Source: Schistocerca nitens
Lineage: Eukaryota > Arthropoda > Insecta > Orthoptera > Acrididae
DNA length: 64,000 bases
Direction: 5' to 3'
NCBI RefSeq assembly: GCF_023898315.1
Contig: NC_064615.1
Coordinates: forward strand, 909,142,742 to 909,206,741
The position numbers and the translations under genes were made by a program. Numbering within the stretch: position 1 is the first letter of the stretch; each line of letters opens with the position of its first letter. Shown piece by piece: positions 1 through 11,190 of this stretch. The notes beneath the pieces are model-generated. The model had not been told where the DNA came from, did not search any database, and saw only the letters and a list, made by a program, of their open reading frames with translations.

Positions 1-18
1 ATCAATTGGAATGAAAGT

Positions 19-41
19 AAATCTAATCTAATCTAATCTAA
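19..41. repeat. short (AATCT)n run
   Basis: About four copies of a five-base unit (taatc) follow one another near the window edge. It is too short to be a satellite and shows no link to a gene. Confidence 0.7.
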
Positions 42-828
42 AGTGCATTAAAGTTCATCTTCATTTCAATAAAAAGCACAGAGAAATTAAAGTGTTATAA
101 CCAGGCCAGTATAGGGAAGCTGTTCTCGCTACGACGATTATCAGTCCGCATGGCGTGTCGCCAAGAGTCGATTCACAGTTAATTCGACGTACAGTAGATT
201 GCAACTCTGTGTTTTTGAAACGTCTGTACGTTACCGGCGAAGCCATGTCTACTGCCCACCGTTACGTAAATTTACGTGACATTCACTGCTGGTTAGAAGA
301 CAGTCTCCTCTTGTTTTGTCACGTACAGCAACAGTGGCCGTGAATCGAAAGCTGTCGTGTGGTGTTGTAGGAAATTTGACCGTGTGTTCTCACATAAACC
401 CAGTCATAATAAGTGGAAATACATATACACACTTAGTACCAATACACTATCCATTGTTCTAAAAGAGGAGGGAGTGGTTCCAACATGATAGCTATGCAGC
501 TCGCTATTTACATGTTGCAGTTGATCCTCACTCTGTGTTTAATCTAAGAGAAATAAATAAGAGTTCCGCAGAACAAACAGAGGGAAGGAAGAGAATCTTA
601 GAACGGAATTAGTCACTACTTCTGCCCCTAAGACCTTGCAATCGTTCGAGGGTTTAAGACAAACATATTCTTTGCTTCACTGGTGTAATATCAGGGATCT
701 CTATGTGATGCTTAAAAACGATGAGTGTTTGAGTCAGTATTTTGGATGCAAATTGATGGTTGTTATTACTTCATACTCATTTTAACTATCTGCTCCTTTT
801 CATGTATGTAAATTTCAGTCTGTTTTTA
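42..828. other. unassigned DNA
   Basis: No coding region longer than about 65 codons and no recognisable element were seen. It is A+T-rich with no evident repeat structure. Confidence 0.4.
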
Positions 829-1055
829 TAAGGGCAGTCAAATGAAAAAAAGAGGCAGGCTATTCAAGGAGCATGGCGCGAACGTTGGTAACGGAGGTAG
901 TTGTTCTCCATTGCGAATCGGGAAGGATAGTGCGAAAGTTCAACGCTGTACCATTTGCCTGTTAGACGTGTTCGACGTGATACATAATATGTATTCGCAG
1001 TTGCGGACACGAACAGCCGTTAGCTGTATAGCGGAATGACGACAGTGAAAGTTTA

Positions 1056-1131
1056 TGCCGGACCAGAACTCGAAGGCGAATTTCCCGCTTTACACGAGCA
1101 GTCGCCTTAACCGCTTCGGCTATCCGTGCAC
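1056..1131 (-). repeat. tRNA-like element (SINE head) inside the mariner
   Basis: Read on the minus strand, this 76-nt stretch looks like a tRNA: a gtgcacggatagccgaagcgg start with an A-box-like segment, an anticodon-arm region, and a degraded B box (ccttcgagttctgg) before a closing ccggca. It sits within the mariner 5' region and belongs to the class of tRNA-derived repeats seen elsewhere in the window. The damaged T arm argues against a working tRNA gene. Confidence 0.55.
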
Positions 1132-1273
1132 TACTCATAGCCAACCCCAAAATTCATACGCCGTCGTTCCTACGTCACAACGTGTACTCATAAACACATT
1201 GTCATTCCCATTAAGGAGAGGACAATTTAATTGAAAGTCACTGCCCGGTATCGGCAAATAAATACAATATTCC

Positions 1274-1333
1274 TGTGTTGTTAAGAAGAATTGCGCAATG
1301 AAAAACCATTGCATCGTTCTTCTTAACAACACA
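1274..1333. repeat. 27-bp-arm hairpin
   Basis: Arms 1274-1300 and 1307-1333 are reverse complements at about 24 of 27 positions, separated by a 6-nt loop (aaaaac). It lies inside the mariner, upstream of the transposase remains, and is not explained by the terminal repeats. Confidence 0.8.
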
Positions 1334-1414
1334 TGCATTGCAATACCGTGTTCGACATGATGTCAGCTAGTCGTGCGTGCAGCTGGCTTCGCTGCTGATG
1401 CAGGGAAAGAGGAA

Positions 1415-2378
1415 CGGTTAGGTGTAGTGCTGTTTTTGACTGCAGAAGGAGTGTCAGGAAGTTAAATTCGTGCCGAATATACGCTGTGTATTGCAAACAC
1501 TGTCCGTCACATGAACATGTATTTGCGTGAAATAAACAATTTCAAGAAGGCCGCGTTTCACTGAATGACAGCAGTCGGCCAGAATAGGCCTATCGTGTCA
1601 TTACTCATTCTGTCATTGCTGCGATGGATGCTGCTGTCAGAAATGGCCGACAGTGTAAGACATTCGGCTAATGTCACACGTCAGTGACGGTACCGCTCAC
1701 ACCATAATGACAGAGCATCTGAAGTTCGGAAAACCTGTGCTCAGTGGGTTCCGCACACTCTGACGCAGGAGCAGAAGTTGGACAGAATGTCGAAATCACT
1801 GAAGCACCTGGAACGGTATCACGATTGTCGTGGGAGCCATTATTTTGAGGCGGACAACAAGCGTCGGAGCCGGCAATGGAAGCACATGGACTAACCCCAC
1901 CGAAAAAAATAGAAAATCGTGCACGATAATTCCGAAAAATTATTTACACCTTTGACTGCAAGGGCCCGCTGATCATTGGCTTTCTGGAACACGGCGCCAC
2001 AAACGCACAGAGATAAGAGCACACTTCCCACAAACTGAACTGCGCCGTCAAGTCCAAACCCCCAGGAATGTTGACGGGTGACATCATTCTGTTGCAGTAC
2101 AGTGCCCACTCATATAACGCCAAGACTGTTCCGACTACGCTGGGAAGACCTTTAACACGTCCTTCACACAGTCCCGACCTCTCACCATGCGGTTTCCTCA
2201 TTTTTGGCGCCCCAAAAAAGTTATTCGTGGCTGTCGATTTGCCTCGGACGAAAAGGCGCACGCCTGCGTTCAACCATGCGTCATAGGTAACCGAAAACTT
2301 TTTTCCAGGAAGGCACTGATCGTCTTGTCTCGCAATGGGAGAAATGTGACACAGTTATTTTGATTACTGCTGGGTTAA
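1415..2378 (+). pseudogene. mariner transposase relic
   Basis: Pieces of a mariner transposase can be followed in shifting frames. An N-terminal helix-turn-helix region reads like GVVLFLTAEGVSG, then RVSLND, then KTCAQWVPHTLTQEQKL and FDCKGPLIIGFLEHG, then a catalytic part with DIILLQYSAHS and PSHSPDLSPCGFLIF, and a C-terminal LVSQWEKC. In this family the enzyme cuts and pastes the element in the nucleus using three aspartates. Here the second aspartate position (normally HDN-R-PH) reads Y and the third (normally SDYHLF) reads G, so the enzyme is dead. Multiple stops and frameshifts confirm decay. It lies between matching terminal repeats, which supports the call. Confidence 0.7.
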
Positions 2379-2401
2379 TAAAAGTTTAGTTACTTTTATC
2401 T

Positions 2402-2606
2402 GCCCGCATCTCGTGGTCGTGCGGTAGCGTTCTCGCTTCCCACGCCCGGGTTCCCGGGTTCGATTCCCGGCGGGGTCAGGGATTTTCTCTGCCTCGTGAT
2501 GGCTGGGTGTTGTGTGATGTCCTTAGGTTAGTTAGGTTTAAGTAGTTCTAAGTTCTCGGGGACTGATGACCATAGACGTTAAGTCCCATAGTGCTCAGAG
2601 CCATTT
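2402..2606 (+). mobile_element. tRNA-derived SINE with 12-bp target duplication
   Basis: The 5' head carries an A box (gtggtcgtgcgg) and a B box (gggttcgattccc), the internal RNA polymerase III promoter of tRNA-derived SINEs. The tail contains gtccttaggttagttagg and ends agtgctcagagccattt. The 12-bp sequence ttacttttatct occurs on both sides (2390-2401 and 2607-2618), a target-site duplication from LINE-type insertion into the mariner's 3' end. The head differs from the more frequent SINE in this window, but the tail is the same. Confidence 0.85.
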
Positions 2607-2650
2607 TTACTTTTATCTAGCTGCCTCGTTTTCATTTGACTGCCCCTTAT

Positions 2651-3668
2651 ATATTCGAAATGTCTTCCTCTGTGTGGAGAACAAAGCAATATGTGGGCGA
2701 ATGACAGAGATTTTGAGAGTGTTTCACACTACTCGAAATACCAATCCATTACTCTCCAAAACGCATGTCGTACGTTCTCTTCAAATTGCACGATCGTTCC
2801 CAACTAAAGGAATGTAGGTAATTCCCGTATTTCAATTCCTCGGTTATCTAATTTAGAGATCCTAATTTTTTGTCAAATAATAGATGTAGCTTACATAAAC
2901 ACTGGAAGGTGCCGTCGATGAAACATTTAAACCAGAAACGAGATGACATTGTTATGTGGAACCGATATCTGAATCAGCTAAAGGCACAGGGCTAAACGAG
3001 AAAATATAATTTTAACTTCTTTCAGCGTTTAAAGTCATGATTTTTATATCGTAATGGTAAACTCATGTACAGCGTTTAGTTGCACAAAAATACGTGAAAT
3101 AAAGCCATATTTCATCCCAATTAGGTTGTTTTACAAATACCAAATTTTGCTAATACAAATTTCTAAAGTAACTCATTGAACTACAAGTTTGCTAGAAGAC
3201 AGACAGCATTCGAACAGATGCACATTGTCTTCTGTCTGTGAGTTCATATTTGTGTATACGTTTAGGCGTGTACAGATTGGTCAGAAACTAAAAAGCTTGT
3301 AAGAGTGTCCTAGGGGAGGTTGTACCGAGACATAATTCTTAAGAAAAAATTGGATACGTTGCGATGTTTACGAGTTACTTAGCTTTGAAGTTAGCCAGTC
3401 AGATCGTCGCGCGCGTCAATTCAAGCAACCTGTCCAAGACAGTGTAGTCAAACATGTTCTTTGTTTGGTTTCCTCAAACAGAACAAACGCAGCTTTTGCT
3501 CAGCTAGCTTTAATTTGTTGCTTCCGAAAAAGTCATATTTGAAAATGTGGTAACTCACCGACCCGAAGATGTCTGCGCTTTTCCGCATTTTAAAGCGTGA
3601 CCTGATGGCTAACTTCAATGCTAACTAACAATGAAACGTCGCAACATATCGAGTCTTTTCTGAGGAAT
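2651..3668. other. unassigned DNA between two transposons
   Basis: Nothing coding was recognised. A short imperfect hairpin is formed near 3195-3240 by agaagacagaca and tcttctgtct; no other structure was seen. Confidence 0.35.
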
Positions 3669-3670
3669 TA

Positions 3671-5092
3671 CACTCCTGGAAATGGAAAAAAGAACACATT
3701 GACACCGGTGTGTCAGACCCACCATACTTGCTCCGGACACTGCGAGAGGGCTGTACAAGCAATGATCACACGCACAGCACAGCGGACACACCAGGAACCG
3801 CGGTGTTGGCCGTCGAATGGCGCTAGCTGCGCAGCATTTGTGCACCGCCGCCGTCAGTGTCAGCCAGTTTGCCGTGGCATACGGAGCTCCATCGCAGTCT
3901 TTAACACTGGTAGCATGCCGCGACAGCGTGGACGTGAACCGTATGTGCAGTTGACGGACTTTGAGCGAGGGCGTATAGTGGGCATGCGGGAGGCCGGGTG
4001 GACGTACCACCGAATTGCTCAACACGTGGGGCGTGAGGTCTCCACAGTACATCGATGTTGTCGCCAGTGGTCGGCGGAAGGTGCACGTGCCCGTCGACCT
4101 GGGACCGGACCGCAGCGACGCACGGATGCACGCCAAGACCGTAGGATCCTACGCAGTGCCGTAGGGGACCGCACCGCCACTTCCCAGCAAATTAGGGACA
4201 CTGTTGCTCCTGGGGTATCGGCGAGGACCATTCGCAACCGTCTCCATGAAGCTGGGCTACGGTCCCGCACACCGTTAGGCCGTCTTCCGCTCACGCTCCA
4301 ACATCGTGCAGCCCGCCTCCAGTGGTGTCGCGACAGGCGTGAATAGAGGGACGAATGGAGACGTGTCGTCTTCAGCGATGAGAGTCGCTTTTGCCTTGGT
4401 GCCAATGATGGTCGTATGCGTGTTTGGCGCCGTGCAGGTGAGCGCCACAATCAGGACTGCATACGACCGAGGCACACAGGGCCAACACCCGGCATCATGG
4501 TGTGGGGAGCGATCTCCTACACTGGCCGTACACCACTGGTGATCGTCGAGGGGACACTGAATAGTGCACGGTACATCCAAACCGTCATCGAACCCATCGT
4601 TCTACCATTCCTAGACCGGCAAGGGAACTTGCTGTTCCAACAGGACAATGCACGTCCGCACGTATCCCGTGCCACCCAACGTGCTCTAGAAGGTGTAAGT
4701 CAACTACCCTGGCCAGCAAGATCTCCGGATCTGTCCCCCATTGAGCATGTTTGGGACTGGATGAAGCGTCGTCTCACGCGGTCTGCACGTCCAGCACGAA
4801 CGCTGGTCCAACTGAGGCGCCAGGTGGAAATGGCATGGCAAGCCGTTCCACAGGACTACATCCAGCATCTCTACGATCGTCTCCATGGGAGGATAGCAGC
4901 CTGCATTGCTGCGAAAGGTGGATATACACTGTACTAGTGCCGACATTGTGCATGCTCTGTTGCCTGTGTCTATGTGCCTGTGGTTCTGTCAGTGTGATCA
5001 TGTGATGTATCTGACCCCAGGAATGTGTCAATAAAGTTTCCCCTTCCTGGGACAATGAATTCACGGTGTTCTTATTTCAATTTCCAGGAGTG
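3671..5092 (+). mobile_element. complete Tc1-type transposon, copy 1
   Basis: Terminal inverted repeats of 27 bp (left 3671-3697 starting cactcctggaaat; right 5066-5092) are flanked by TA (3669-3670 and 5093-5094). The element is 1422 bp, exactly the length of the second copy at 33708-35129, and by eye the two differ at only scattered positions. It holds one transposase reading frame preceded by about 240 bp of 5' sequence. The single nonsense codon makes it non-autonomous, but its ends look usable by a transposase supplied from another copy. Confidence 0.93.
3915..4937 (+). pseudogene. Tc1-type transposase with one in-frame stop
   Basis: The start is the ATG opening MPRQRGREPY. An N-terminal paired-type helix-turn-helix (LTDFERGRIVGMREAGWTYH) would bind the terminal repeats. 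A catalytic domain follows with FSDESRF, then FQQDNARPHVSR, then WPARSPDLSPIEHVWD, the three acidic residues that coordinate metal for cut-and-paste transposition. The full frame would be 340 codons, a normal Tc1 length. One TAG at 4344-4346 replaces a tryptophan codon found in the other copy, between the helix-turn-helix and catalytic parts; the same frame then stays open to the natural stop. There is no frameshift, so the inactivation appears recent. Thirty-two residues separate the second D from the E, against 34 in ordinary Tc1. Confidence 0.92.
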
Positions 5093-5094
5093 TA

Positions 5095-6108
5095 TATCTC
5101 ATTACAGCCTCCCATGCAGCACAATCACAAACTTTTCAGACTTTTCTGGCCATACTATATGTTAATAACTTAATATGTATAACTATCGGATAAAGGAAGA
5201 TGCGAAAATTTATGACAGATTACTGACATTGTCTTTCTTTTTTTCTTTCCTGCTTCCAGTGTTACGAACGTAGTAATTTGTTTTTATGTAACTGTATGCT
5301 GATAACGCTTTCCTCAATGATGAAGTACCGTAATTCTAAGTATGGTAAGTTGAAAGATAGAATTAATTTTCGTATTTGATTACAAAAATCGATGAGTGAT
5401 GAAGATCTTAAGACGACAAGTCATTAAATATGTCAATTAAATTAAAGCAATTTTCGTGATAATAAATAATTTCCAGTATATTCTGTGTCCTCTTTTGACA
5501 TTATTCCAGTGTATCTAATGGACTTAGTAAGATTCATGTAAATTCACCGTGTAGTCTAATGTGGGTGTGGTAGATAAAAACAGATACATCGGTAAAAAAG
5601 TATTTCACTGAAGATAACATGATAACGTTTTATGAGGAAGTTGTCTGAAAACGTAATTCTCCCTATCAAGTGAATAGGTACAGTGCCTTCCCCACCTGCA
5701 CGAAAATTACTCCAGGTGGCGCACAGTACATCGAAAACTGATGAAATCAGTGAAGATAAGGTGATTCTGTGGCTTGTAAAATGCGTACGCAGAAAGAATC
5801 CTAAACAAAAGTTTTTATTCTTGTTTTCTCGGTTACTTACCTCGAACGTATGAACGATAACCAACGCCTCCGTGTTGGGAATTTAACGGAAATTACGTTC
5901 ATAGTCATGCTAGTAATGTTAATACGATATAGTGCTCAATTGTTACGAACAATGCTTAATTTCTGCTGTAAATGGGAAAATCTATGACCGACTGCTTCGT
6001 AATGAAATATTCCACCAATCACGAGACTGTCATGTTTACAGGGCTGAGTATGGTAAAGTTAGAAGCATGCAGTGTCTGTGTGTATTTACAGTCTAACATG
6101 AAACAATC
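5095..6108. other. unassigned A+T-rich DNA
   Basis: No element or gene recognised; open frames here are short and without recognisable motifs. Confidence 0.35.
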
Positions 6109-6109
6109 G

Positions 6110-7137
6110 ACAGGGTCTGATCAAAAGTGTCAGGGCACCGCAATGCAGCACGTAATTCAGCACTAAATGTTACGAGAGGAGTGACCGACAATGTGAAAGG
6201 AGGCTGGGTGTACTGTGTTGTCACCAGAGAAACAGTAGCTCAAGAGAGCTCAGTGAATACAAACGTGGGCTAATCATTGGATGTTACCAGAGTAACAAAT
6301 CTACAAGCAAGCATTAAGTGATGTGACTATGAAGTGGAAACGTGAAGAAAAGAATGAGCAGACAGACCTCATGTAATGACTGATAGGGGCTGTCGAGTAC
6401 TGTGTAGGGTGTTCGTAAAAAAAATGGCTTGAAATCAGTGAATGGAGTCACTCGTGAGCTATAATCTGCCCAGCTAATATACTGACTATGTACAGGGAGA
6501 AAAAAACAGGGTACGTTGGACCAGCAACTCCTCAAAAGCCACACATTTTTGTAATCAATTCTAAGCCACACAAGAGACGGTGTAAGAACGACGTCACTGG
6601 ACGAGTTATTTGGATGAAGGTCCTAGCTATAATGTGTGTCAATCTGGAGAACAGAGTACAAAGGTACAGAAGTACAGAGGAGGTGGTATTACGGCGTAGG
6701 GGCTTTACTCGTGGTAAGGGTTTGATCAATTTGTTATGCTTCAGGAAAAGCTAAATTTGGGAGGAAATCAACACGTTTTACAGAATTGTGTACTGCATAA
6801 TTAGAGGAACAATTAGGAGATGATAACCGATGCGTCAGCACCTGTTTGGCGAATGTTTGCGGACAGTAATATTCCTGAAACGGGGTCACATGCCCAAAGT
6901 CCGATCTGAATCCAACGGAACACCTTTTGGATGACTTAGAACGTCGATTTAGCTTCAGATCCCATCGTCTCACATCATCAGCTGTTCTGGTTTTGGCTCT
7001 TGAGGTAGAATGGGCTGCCATTCTTCCACCGATATTCAGACGCCTCAGTGAAAGTGTCCACAGCAGAGTCCAAGAGGCTGGACTCAGCCCACATTAACGT
7101 CGACTAAGACGTTACCGGATACTTTTCATCTGATTGT
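6110..7137 (+). mobile_element. decayed Tc1-type transposon, second family
   Basis: The left end contains gtctgatcaaaagtgtcagggcac and the right end read in reverse contains atcagatgaaaagtatccgg, which are recognisably related inverted ends of a Tc1 family whose ends read roughly TGATCAAAAGTATCCGG. The element is shorter than a full-length member of about 1.5 kb, so internal deletions are likely. The transposase relic inside is described separately. A related but distinct family occupies 55358-56961. Confidence 0.65.
6190..7098 (+). pseudogene. Tc1 transposase relic
   Basis: Near 6240 the translation ELSEYKRGLIIGCYQSNKST resembles the N-terminal DNA-binding start of Tc1 transposases. Further pieces follow in changing frames, and the C-terminal part near 6890-7098 reads SPDLNPTEHLLDDLERRF and EVEWAAILPPIFRRLSESV. 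The third catalytic residue (E of NPTEHL) survives, but the central DDE region with the first two aspartates is deleted or unreadable. Many stops and shifts make it non-functional. The order of the fragments agrees with one plus-strand gene. Confidence 0.6.
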
Positions 7138-9080
7138 TTATAACTGTTAGGGGTCTCTACGTATACTAGATGTCAACTGCAAATGTCTGAGCGTGAAGGA
7201 CAAAGATCCTAATACGGAATACGTTTCTTGCGCAGCTACAGTACGTCAGCCACGAAGTTTCACTAGATAGTACTTTCCGAAGTTGCACCTACATTAGTCT
7301 ACAGAGTTCCGGAGACGAAGAAAATGAACTGCCTCGAAACTAATGTAAAACTGGTGATATTTCTGTATTATTATTTCAAAATTTGTTTTTAACATGGACA
7401 TTGCAAAACTGATTACAAAATTGATTCCGCTCCGTTTCACTTAAACTATAAAGTCCACTGTTGCGCAGAACCACGCCATGGGATTCAGAAATCGACAAAT
7501 CGATTGGGGCACAGTGCTGTACTCTGAAGATAGGCTACTAAGAAATGCAAGAGGTTTGGTGATCGATGTTTCAGTCTAGTGGCCGATTTGAGAATCACAT
7601 GAAAGGATACGCACTAAAGACCGTCATAAACAGTTCCTGGCATTTTCAACTCTTGTTGTTTCTGTGGAGGATTTGTGGAGCATTTGTAAATATTTCCGGC
7701 CAACGTATTTTTAGTGTTGTATAACACATTGAAGCTGTTTGGAAGATATTGTTAGCTCTTTAGTTATGGAACTTTATGTCAAGTAAAACTCAGACATTTT
7801 TAAAATTAGTTACGCAATGTGCGGACGGTAAGCCACACGTCGTCGATCGTGTACCATCTCCCATTCCCTAAGATCTTTTATCATGGAACACGTGGTATTT
7901 GTCAATTCCCTGAGTTTGTTTAATCTCCCTGTCATGAAAAAGAAAATTTGTGTTAATATCCTATAGCTTCTGCTTCAATATATATTTAACTTATTACTTA
8001 TAAGTATAATACGTATACTTGATTTAAGGTCATACACTGATTATTGGTGTCTGGCAGAGTAAAAGTGCAACACATGTCAGTTAGGCTATTGCAAACAGTA
8101 CTGACGGGACTGCTTAGATCGCAACCGTCTAAATTTCGGTAGCGTGTTTGTTCACTGGTACACAACCATTTTCTGCCTTGGTACATTGTTCCACACTTGA
8201 TAAATCCTTACTTTACTGGAGAAATTTATGTAATTTCAGAAAAAAAGGCTGCTGTACAAGAGAAGTTGATGCCATTATTTAAAAATGGAAACTGGACTTC
8301 TATTAGAAAGTTGGTTAGTGCCAAAAGTCTGATAAGTGCTCCAGCATACAACACTCTCCCGTACTGTACTAGGGAAAGTCTGAACTGCATGTAATCCATA
8401 AAAGCAATCATCACAAGCAATGCAATCGCTTTTTAAACGAAATTGACATAAGTTACACGTACGTTCCATTATTTATGCCAAAAAACTGAAAATCATTTGC
8501 ACTGGTATCATATACCAACATTAAGATGTACAAAAACACATACGTCTCAGTCTTAAACGAAATTCATGGTGTCTACAAATACACATAACCTAGGAGGAAT
8601 TGCATTGGAACTCACTTCCAAAGATGACGTACAGAAAATGCGATACGGTAATTCTCTCAACAGGATATTCAATATTGAGTTCTCGGGAAGATAATCTGCA
8701 CTTCTGGGTAATACGAGCGGTCTCTTCTGACAGAGATATATCTATCGGTTCCAGATAATGGATTTAGAGCTTTAGAGATAATGGATTTGCAAATGCTTGC
8801 CAATTTCCTGCCGGATACACTCAGCAAAGACACAAACAGCGCGAAATACTTCCGGATCGCCGAATTTCCTATTTTGATTTGGAGGATAAAGTCGCAAGAT
8901 ACAACGTAAAATTTTCTGCTCATGTGAAGGAAGGACTTATTCTAGCTATGTGGAGTTATCTAAAGACGTCTTCCAATATTACGCTGGTCTGATAAATAAT
9001 TCTATCCAGAATTGTTACAGTCCATAACATAAAGTTTATAACGAGAACAATGCTTCATCAGGTACGGACATACCGAAAGT
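7138..9080. other. unassigned DNA
   Basis: About 1.9 kb with no recognisable gene or element. The open frames near 8200-8470 overlap one another in antisense and show no family motif. Confidence 0.35.
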
Positions 9081-9204
9081 TTTTGTCCAATTAGAGCGTG
9101 GAGAATGATGCAGACGACAGGAATGGAAGCAACTGCTGGGGCCACTTACAGGGTGACAGTCTTTGCGTTAGGACTTTCAAACTGCACGGCTGACAACGGG
9201 GCAT

Positions 9205-9850
9205 GGTGCGAATTAGTGTCCGCTGTGTGGTACAGTTTAGCGACGAAGTCAACTTTCATTTGTATGGGCTCTTCAATAAGCAAAATTGGCTTATTCGGAG
9301 AACTGAGAATTCACATTTCGCGATCGAGAACTCTCTTCACACTCAGCGGGTGACTGTGTGGTGTGTAATGTCCAGTCACGGAAAGATCGTTGCGCTATTC
9401 GTTGAGGGCACGGTGGCTACCGAACGGTACTTGAAGGTTTTCGAAGATGACTTCATCCCTATCATCCAAAGTGACCCTGATTTAGACAAAATGTGGTACG
9501 TACAAGCCGGAACTCGACCCCGTCGAAGCAGGAGAGTGTTTGATGTCCTGGAGGAGCACTTTGGGGACCGCATTCTGGCTCTGGGGTATCCAGGGGACGC
9601 TGGCATGGTCCTCGATTGGCCGCCATATTCTCCGGACATGAACACATATCACTCCTTTTAATGGGGTTATATTAAAGGCAAAGTGTACAGCAATAACCCC
9701 AAAACCATTGCTGAGCTGAAAACAGCCAATCAGGAGCTCATCGACAGAATCGATGTTCCGACACTTCTGTAGGTCATGCGTAATTTCGCTAATCGTCTGC
9801 GCCACGTCGTCACCAATAATGGCAGGCATATCGAACATGTCATAACCTAA
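9205..9850 (+). pseudogene. transposase relic of the Tc1/mariner (IS630) superfamily
   Basis: A C-terminal half of a transposase can be followed: FSDEVNFHLYG (first catalytic D), then VTVWCVMSSHGKIVALFVEG, then FEDDFIPIIQ, then DVLEEHFGDRIL, then WPPYSPDMN, a TAA stop, and WGYIKGKVYSNNPKTIAEL. In relatives the second D lies in a QDGA-PH motif; here it reads QAGTRP, so D is replaced by A. The third acidic position (normally in LDFFLWG) reads H. The frame is open for 152 codons, broken by the TAA at 9659, and then continues, with another stop, to the TAA at 9848. Its own terminal repeats were not found, so the element boundaries are unknown. Confidence 0.65.
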
Positions 9851-9898
9851 CTCCAAAAATCTGTAGTGACGTTTACATGTTGAATAAAGTGTGTGCAC

Positions 9899-10509
9899 AC
9901 CGTACTTTGTAACTAATTTATGTTTTTCTCATATAGTTCAGTAATTATCACCATGTACTAAGTCTGTATTTCACCACTCAGTAAAAAGGTACCAGTATTA
10001 AAAATTACTAGAGAAATAGCACCACTGCATAATTTAAAACTTTGTATCACGTTCTATTAGAAGAACACTGCTAAGTAATACACTTGTTGCGGTACGTTGA
10101 TCATTCAGTACCATTTTTGTAGTTTCCCAGCTAATCACCCCCTCCCTCCTACATCTGCGACGGCATTTTCGTCTATCAGTGATAACTTGTGAATTAAGTG
10201 TAACTAGCTTCGGGTGCTGCAAGGAGCTATTCAGTCTGGGAATGAAGTGGCCTCCCGTGAGAATTATAAACAACTTGCAATCCGGCTGTTGTTTCCTGAC
10301 ATTCCAGAATGTCCTATTACTTTTTTCGTAAGATAAGCAGAAAGAAGATGCCTCCAAAAAACGCACCACTAGTAATAGGATAATACGATAACAGAGTGGA
10401 TCTACCATATACTAAATAGAGTCAGAAAACCCTTATTGTTAGTTACATAAAGTTAATGAGACAGTGTAAATTATATTAAGTGCTTGACTCGTACGTCAGA
10501 TTCCATATG
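9899..10509. other. unassigned DNA
   Basis: Nothing recognised. A 124-codon minus-strand frame at 10034-10408 has no motif and low coding character. Confidence 0.3.
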
Positions 10510-11127
10510 CAGGGTGATTCACAAATATATGCAGATATTTTTATATGTTATTCTATAAGTAAAACTGTACGAGGTTAAAGTACAGCATGATTTCCATTTA
10601 TTCTGATGCTATTGGTCTCGTGAATCTAATAAAACATGTCCCAGACGTGTATCTGCAGTATTTTTCCAGAACATCCAGAGAAGCAAAGATTATTATACAA
10701 ATAAATTTGTTTACTTTCCATTAAGAATGTAGAAAAGTTAATGTCATTGTTGGCAACCGTTAGTGAGTTGTTTCAATCGCTTCCTAACCTTGAAACGAGT
10801 TAGCTTTCTGTATTGTTCAGTGAAAGAACATAATAACAACAGTGTATTTCAGTGAAACCACATAGTAACTGTTGTAGTTTGTATATTATTTATGAAATAC
10901 TGACTCATTCATACAGTTTCAGTTGACGTTATTACCATCATTGTTCCAAAATTAAAATCTTCTTTTGAAGACGTTGTGCAATTGTCTGAAATTTAAAAAA
11001 CAAATTAGGCCAACTGGTTAATAAATTAAAAATTTTACGAATGAACACATACTTCACGCATGAGAAGCTTATGTTTCTGTTGTAGTCTGTTCTTTGAAAC
11101 ATTTTATGTGAATCGCACTCTACTTTC
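10510..11127. mobile_element. possible MITE with weak inverted ends
   Basis: The left end reads agggtgattcacaaat and the right end read in reverse reads agagtgcgattcacataa, similar with a 2-nt gap. The interior is A+T-rich and non-coding, as in non-autonomous DNA transposons. Target duplications were not confirmed, so this is tentative. Confidence 0.3.
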
Positions 11128-11190
11128 TAATACACAAATATTTGTTGTAAAAGTAGTTACTTTTGTTCAACAGTGAATGTGTTGAAATAT

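Larger units (their letters stand above)
831..2647 (+). mobile_element. decayed mariner-type transposon with internal insertions
   Basis: The left end (agggcagtcaaatgaaa at 831) and the right end read in reverse (aggggcagtcaaatgaaa, ending at 2647) form terminal inverted repeats. A TA dinucleotide flanks each end (829-830 and 2648-2649), the target duplication typical of Tc1/mariner elements. Between them lie remains of a mariner transposase, a tRNA-like element near the 5' end, a hairpin, and a SINE inserted just before the right end. The 1817-bp length exceeds the usual 1.3 kb because of these insertions. The nucleotides matching at both ends make the boundaries firm; the family assignment rests on the protein remains. 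Confidence 0.8.

Noticed and set aside
19..41. Telomeric or subtelomeric repeat
   Set aside because: The unit is AATCT, not the insect TTAGG, and only about four copies are present. The ttaggttagttagg in SINE tails is likewise too short to be telomeric.
3621..4136. Antisense open frame of 171 codons across Tc1 copy 1
   Set aside because: Lies opposite the transposase in a G+C-rich gene, and the same antisense frame recurs in copy 2; no protein motif.
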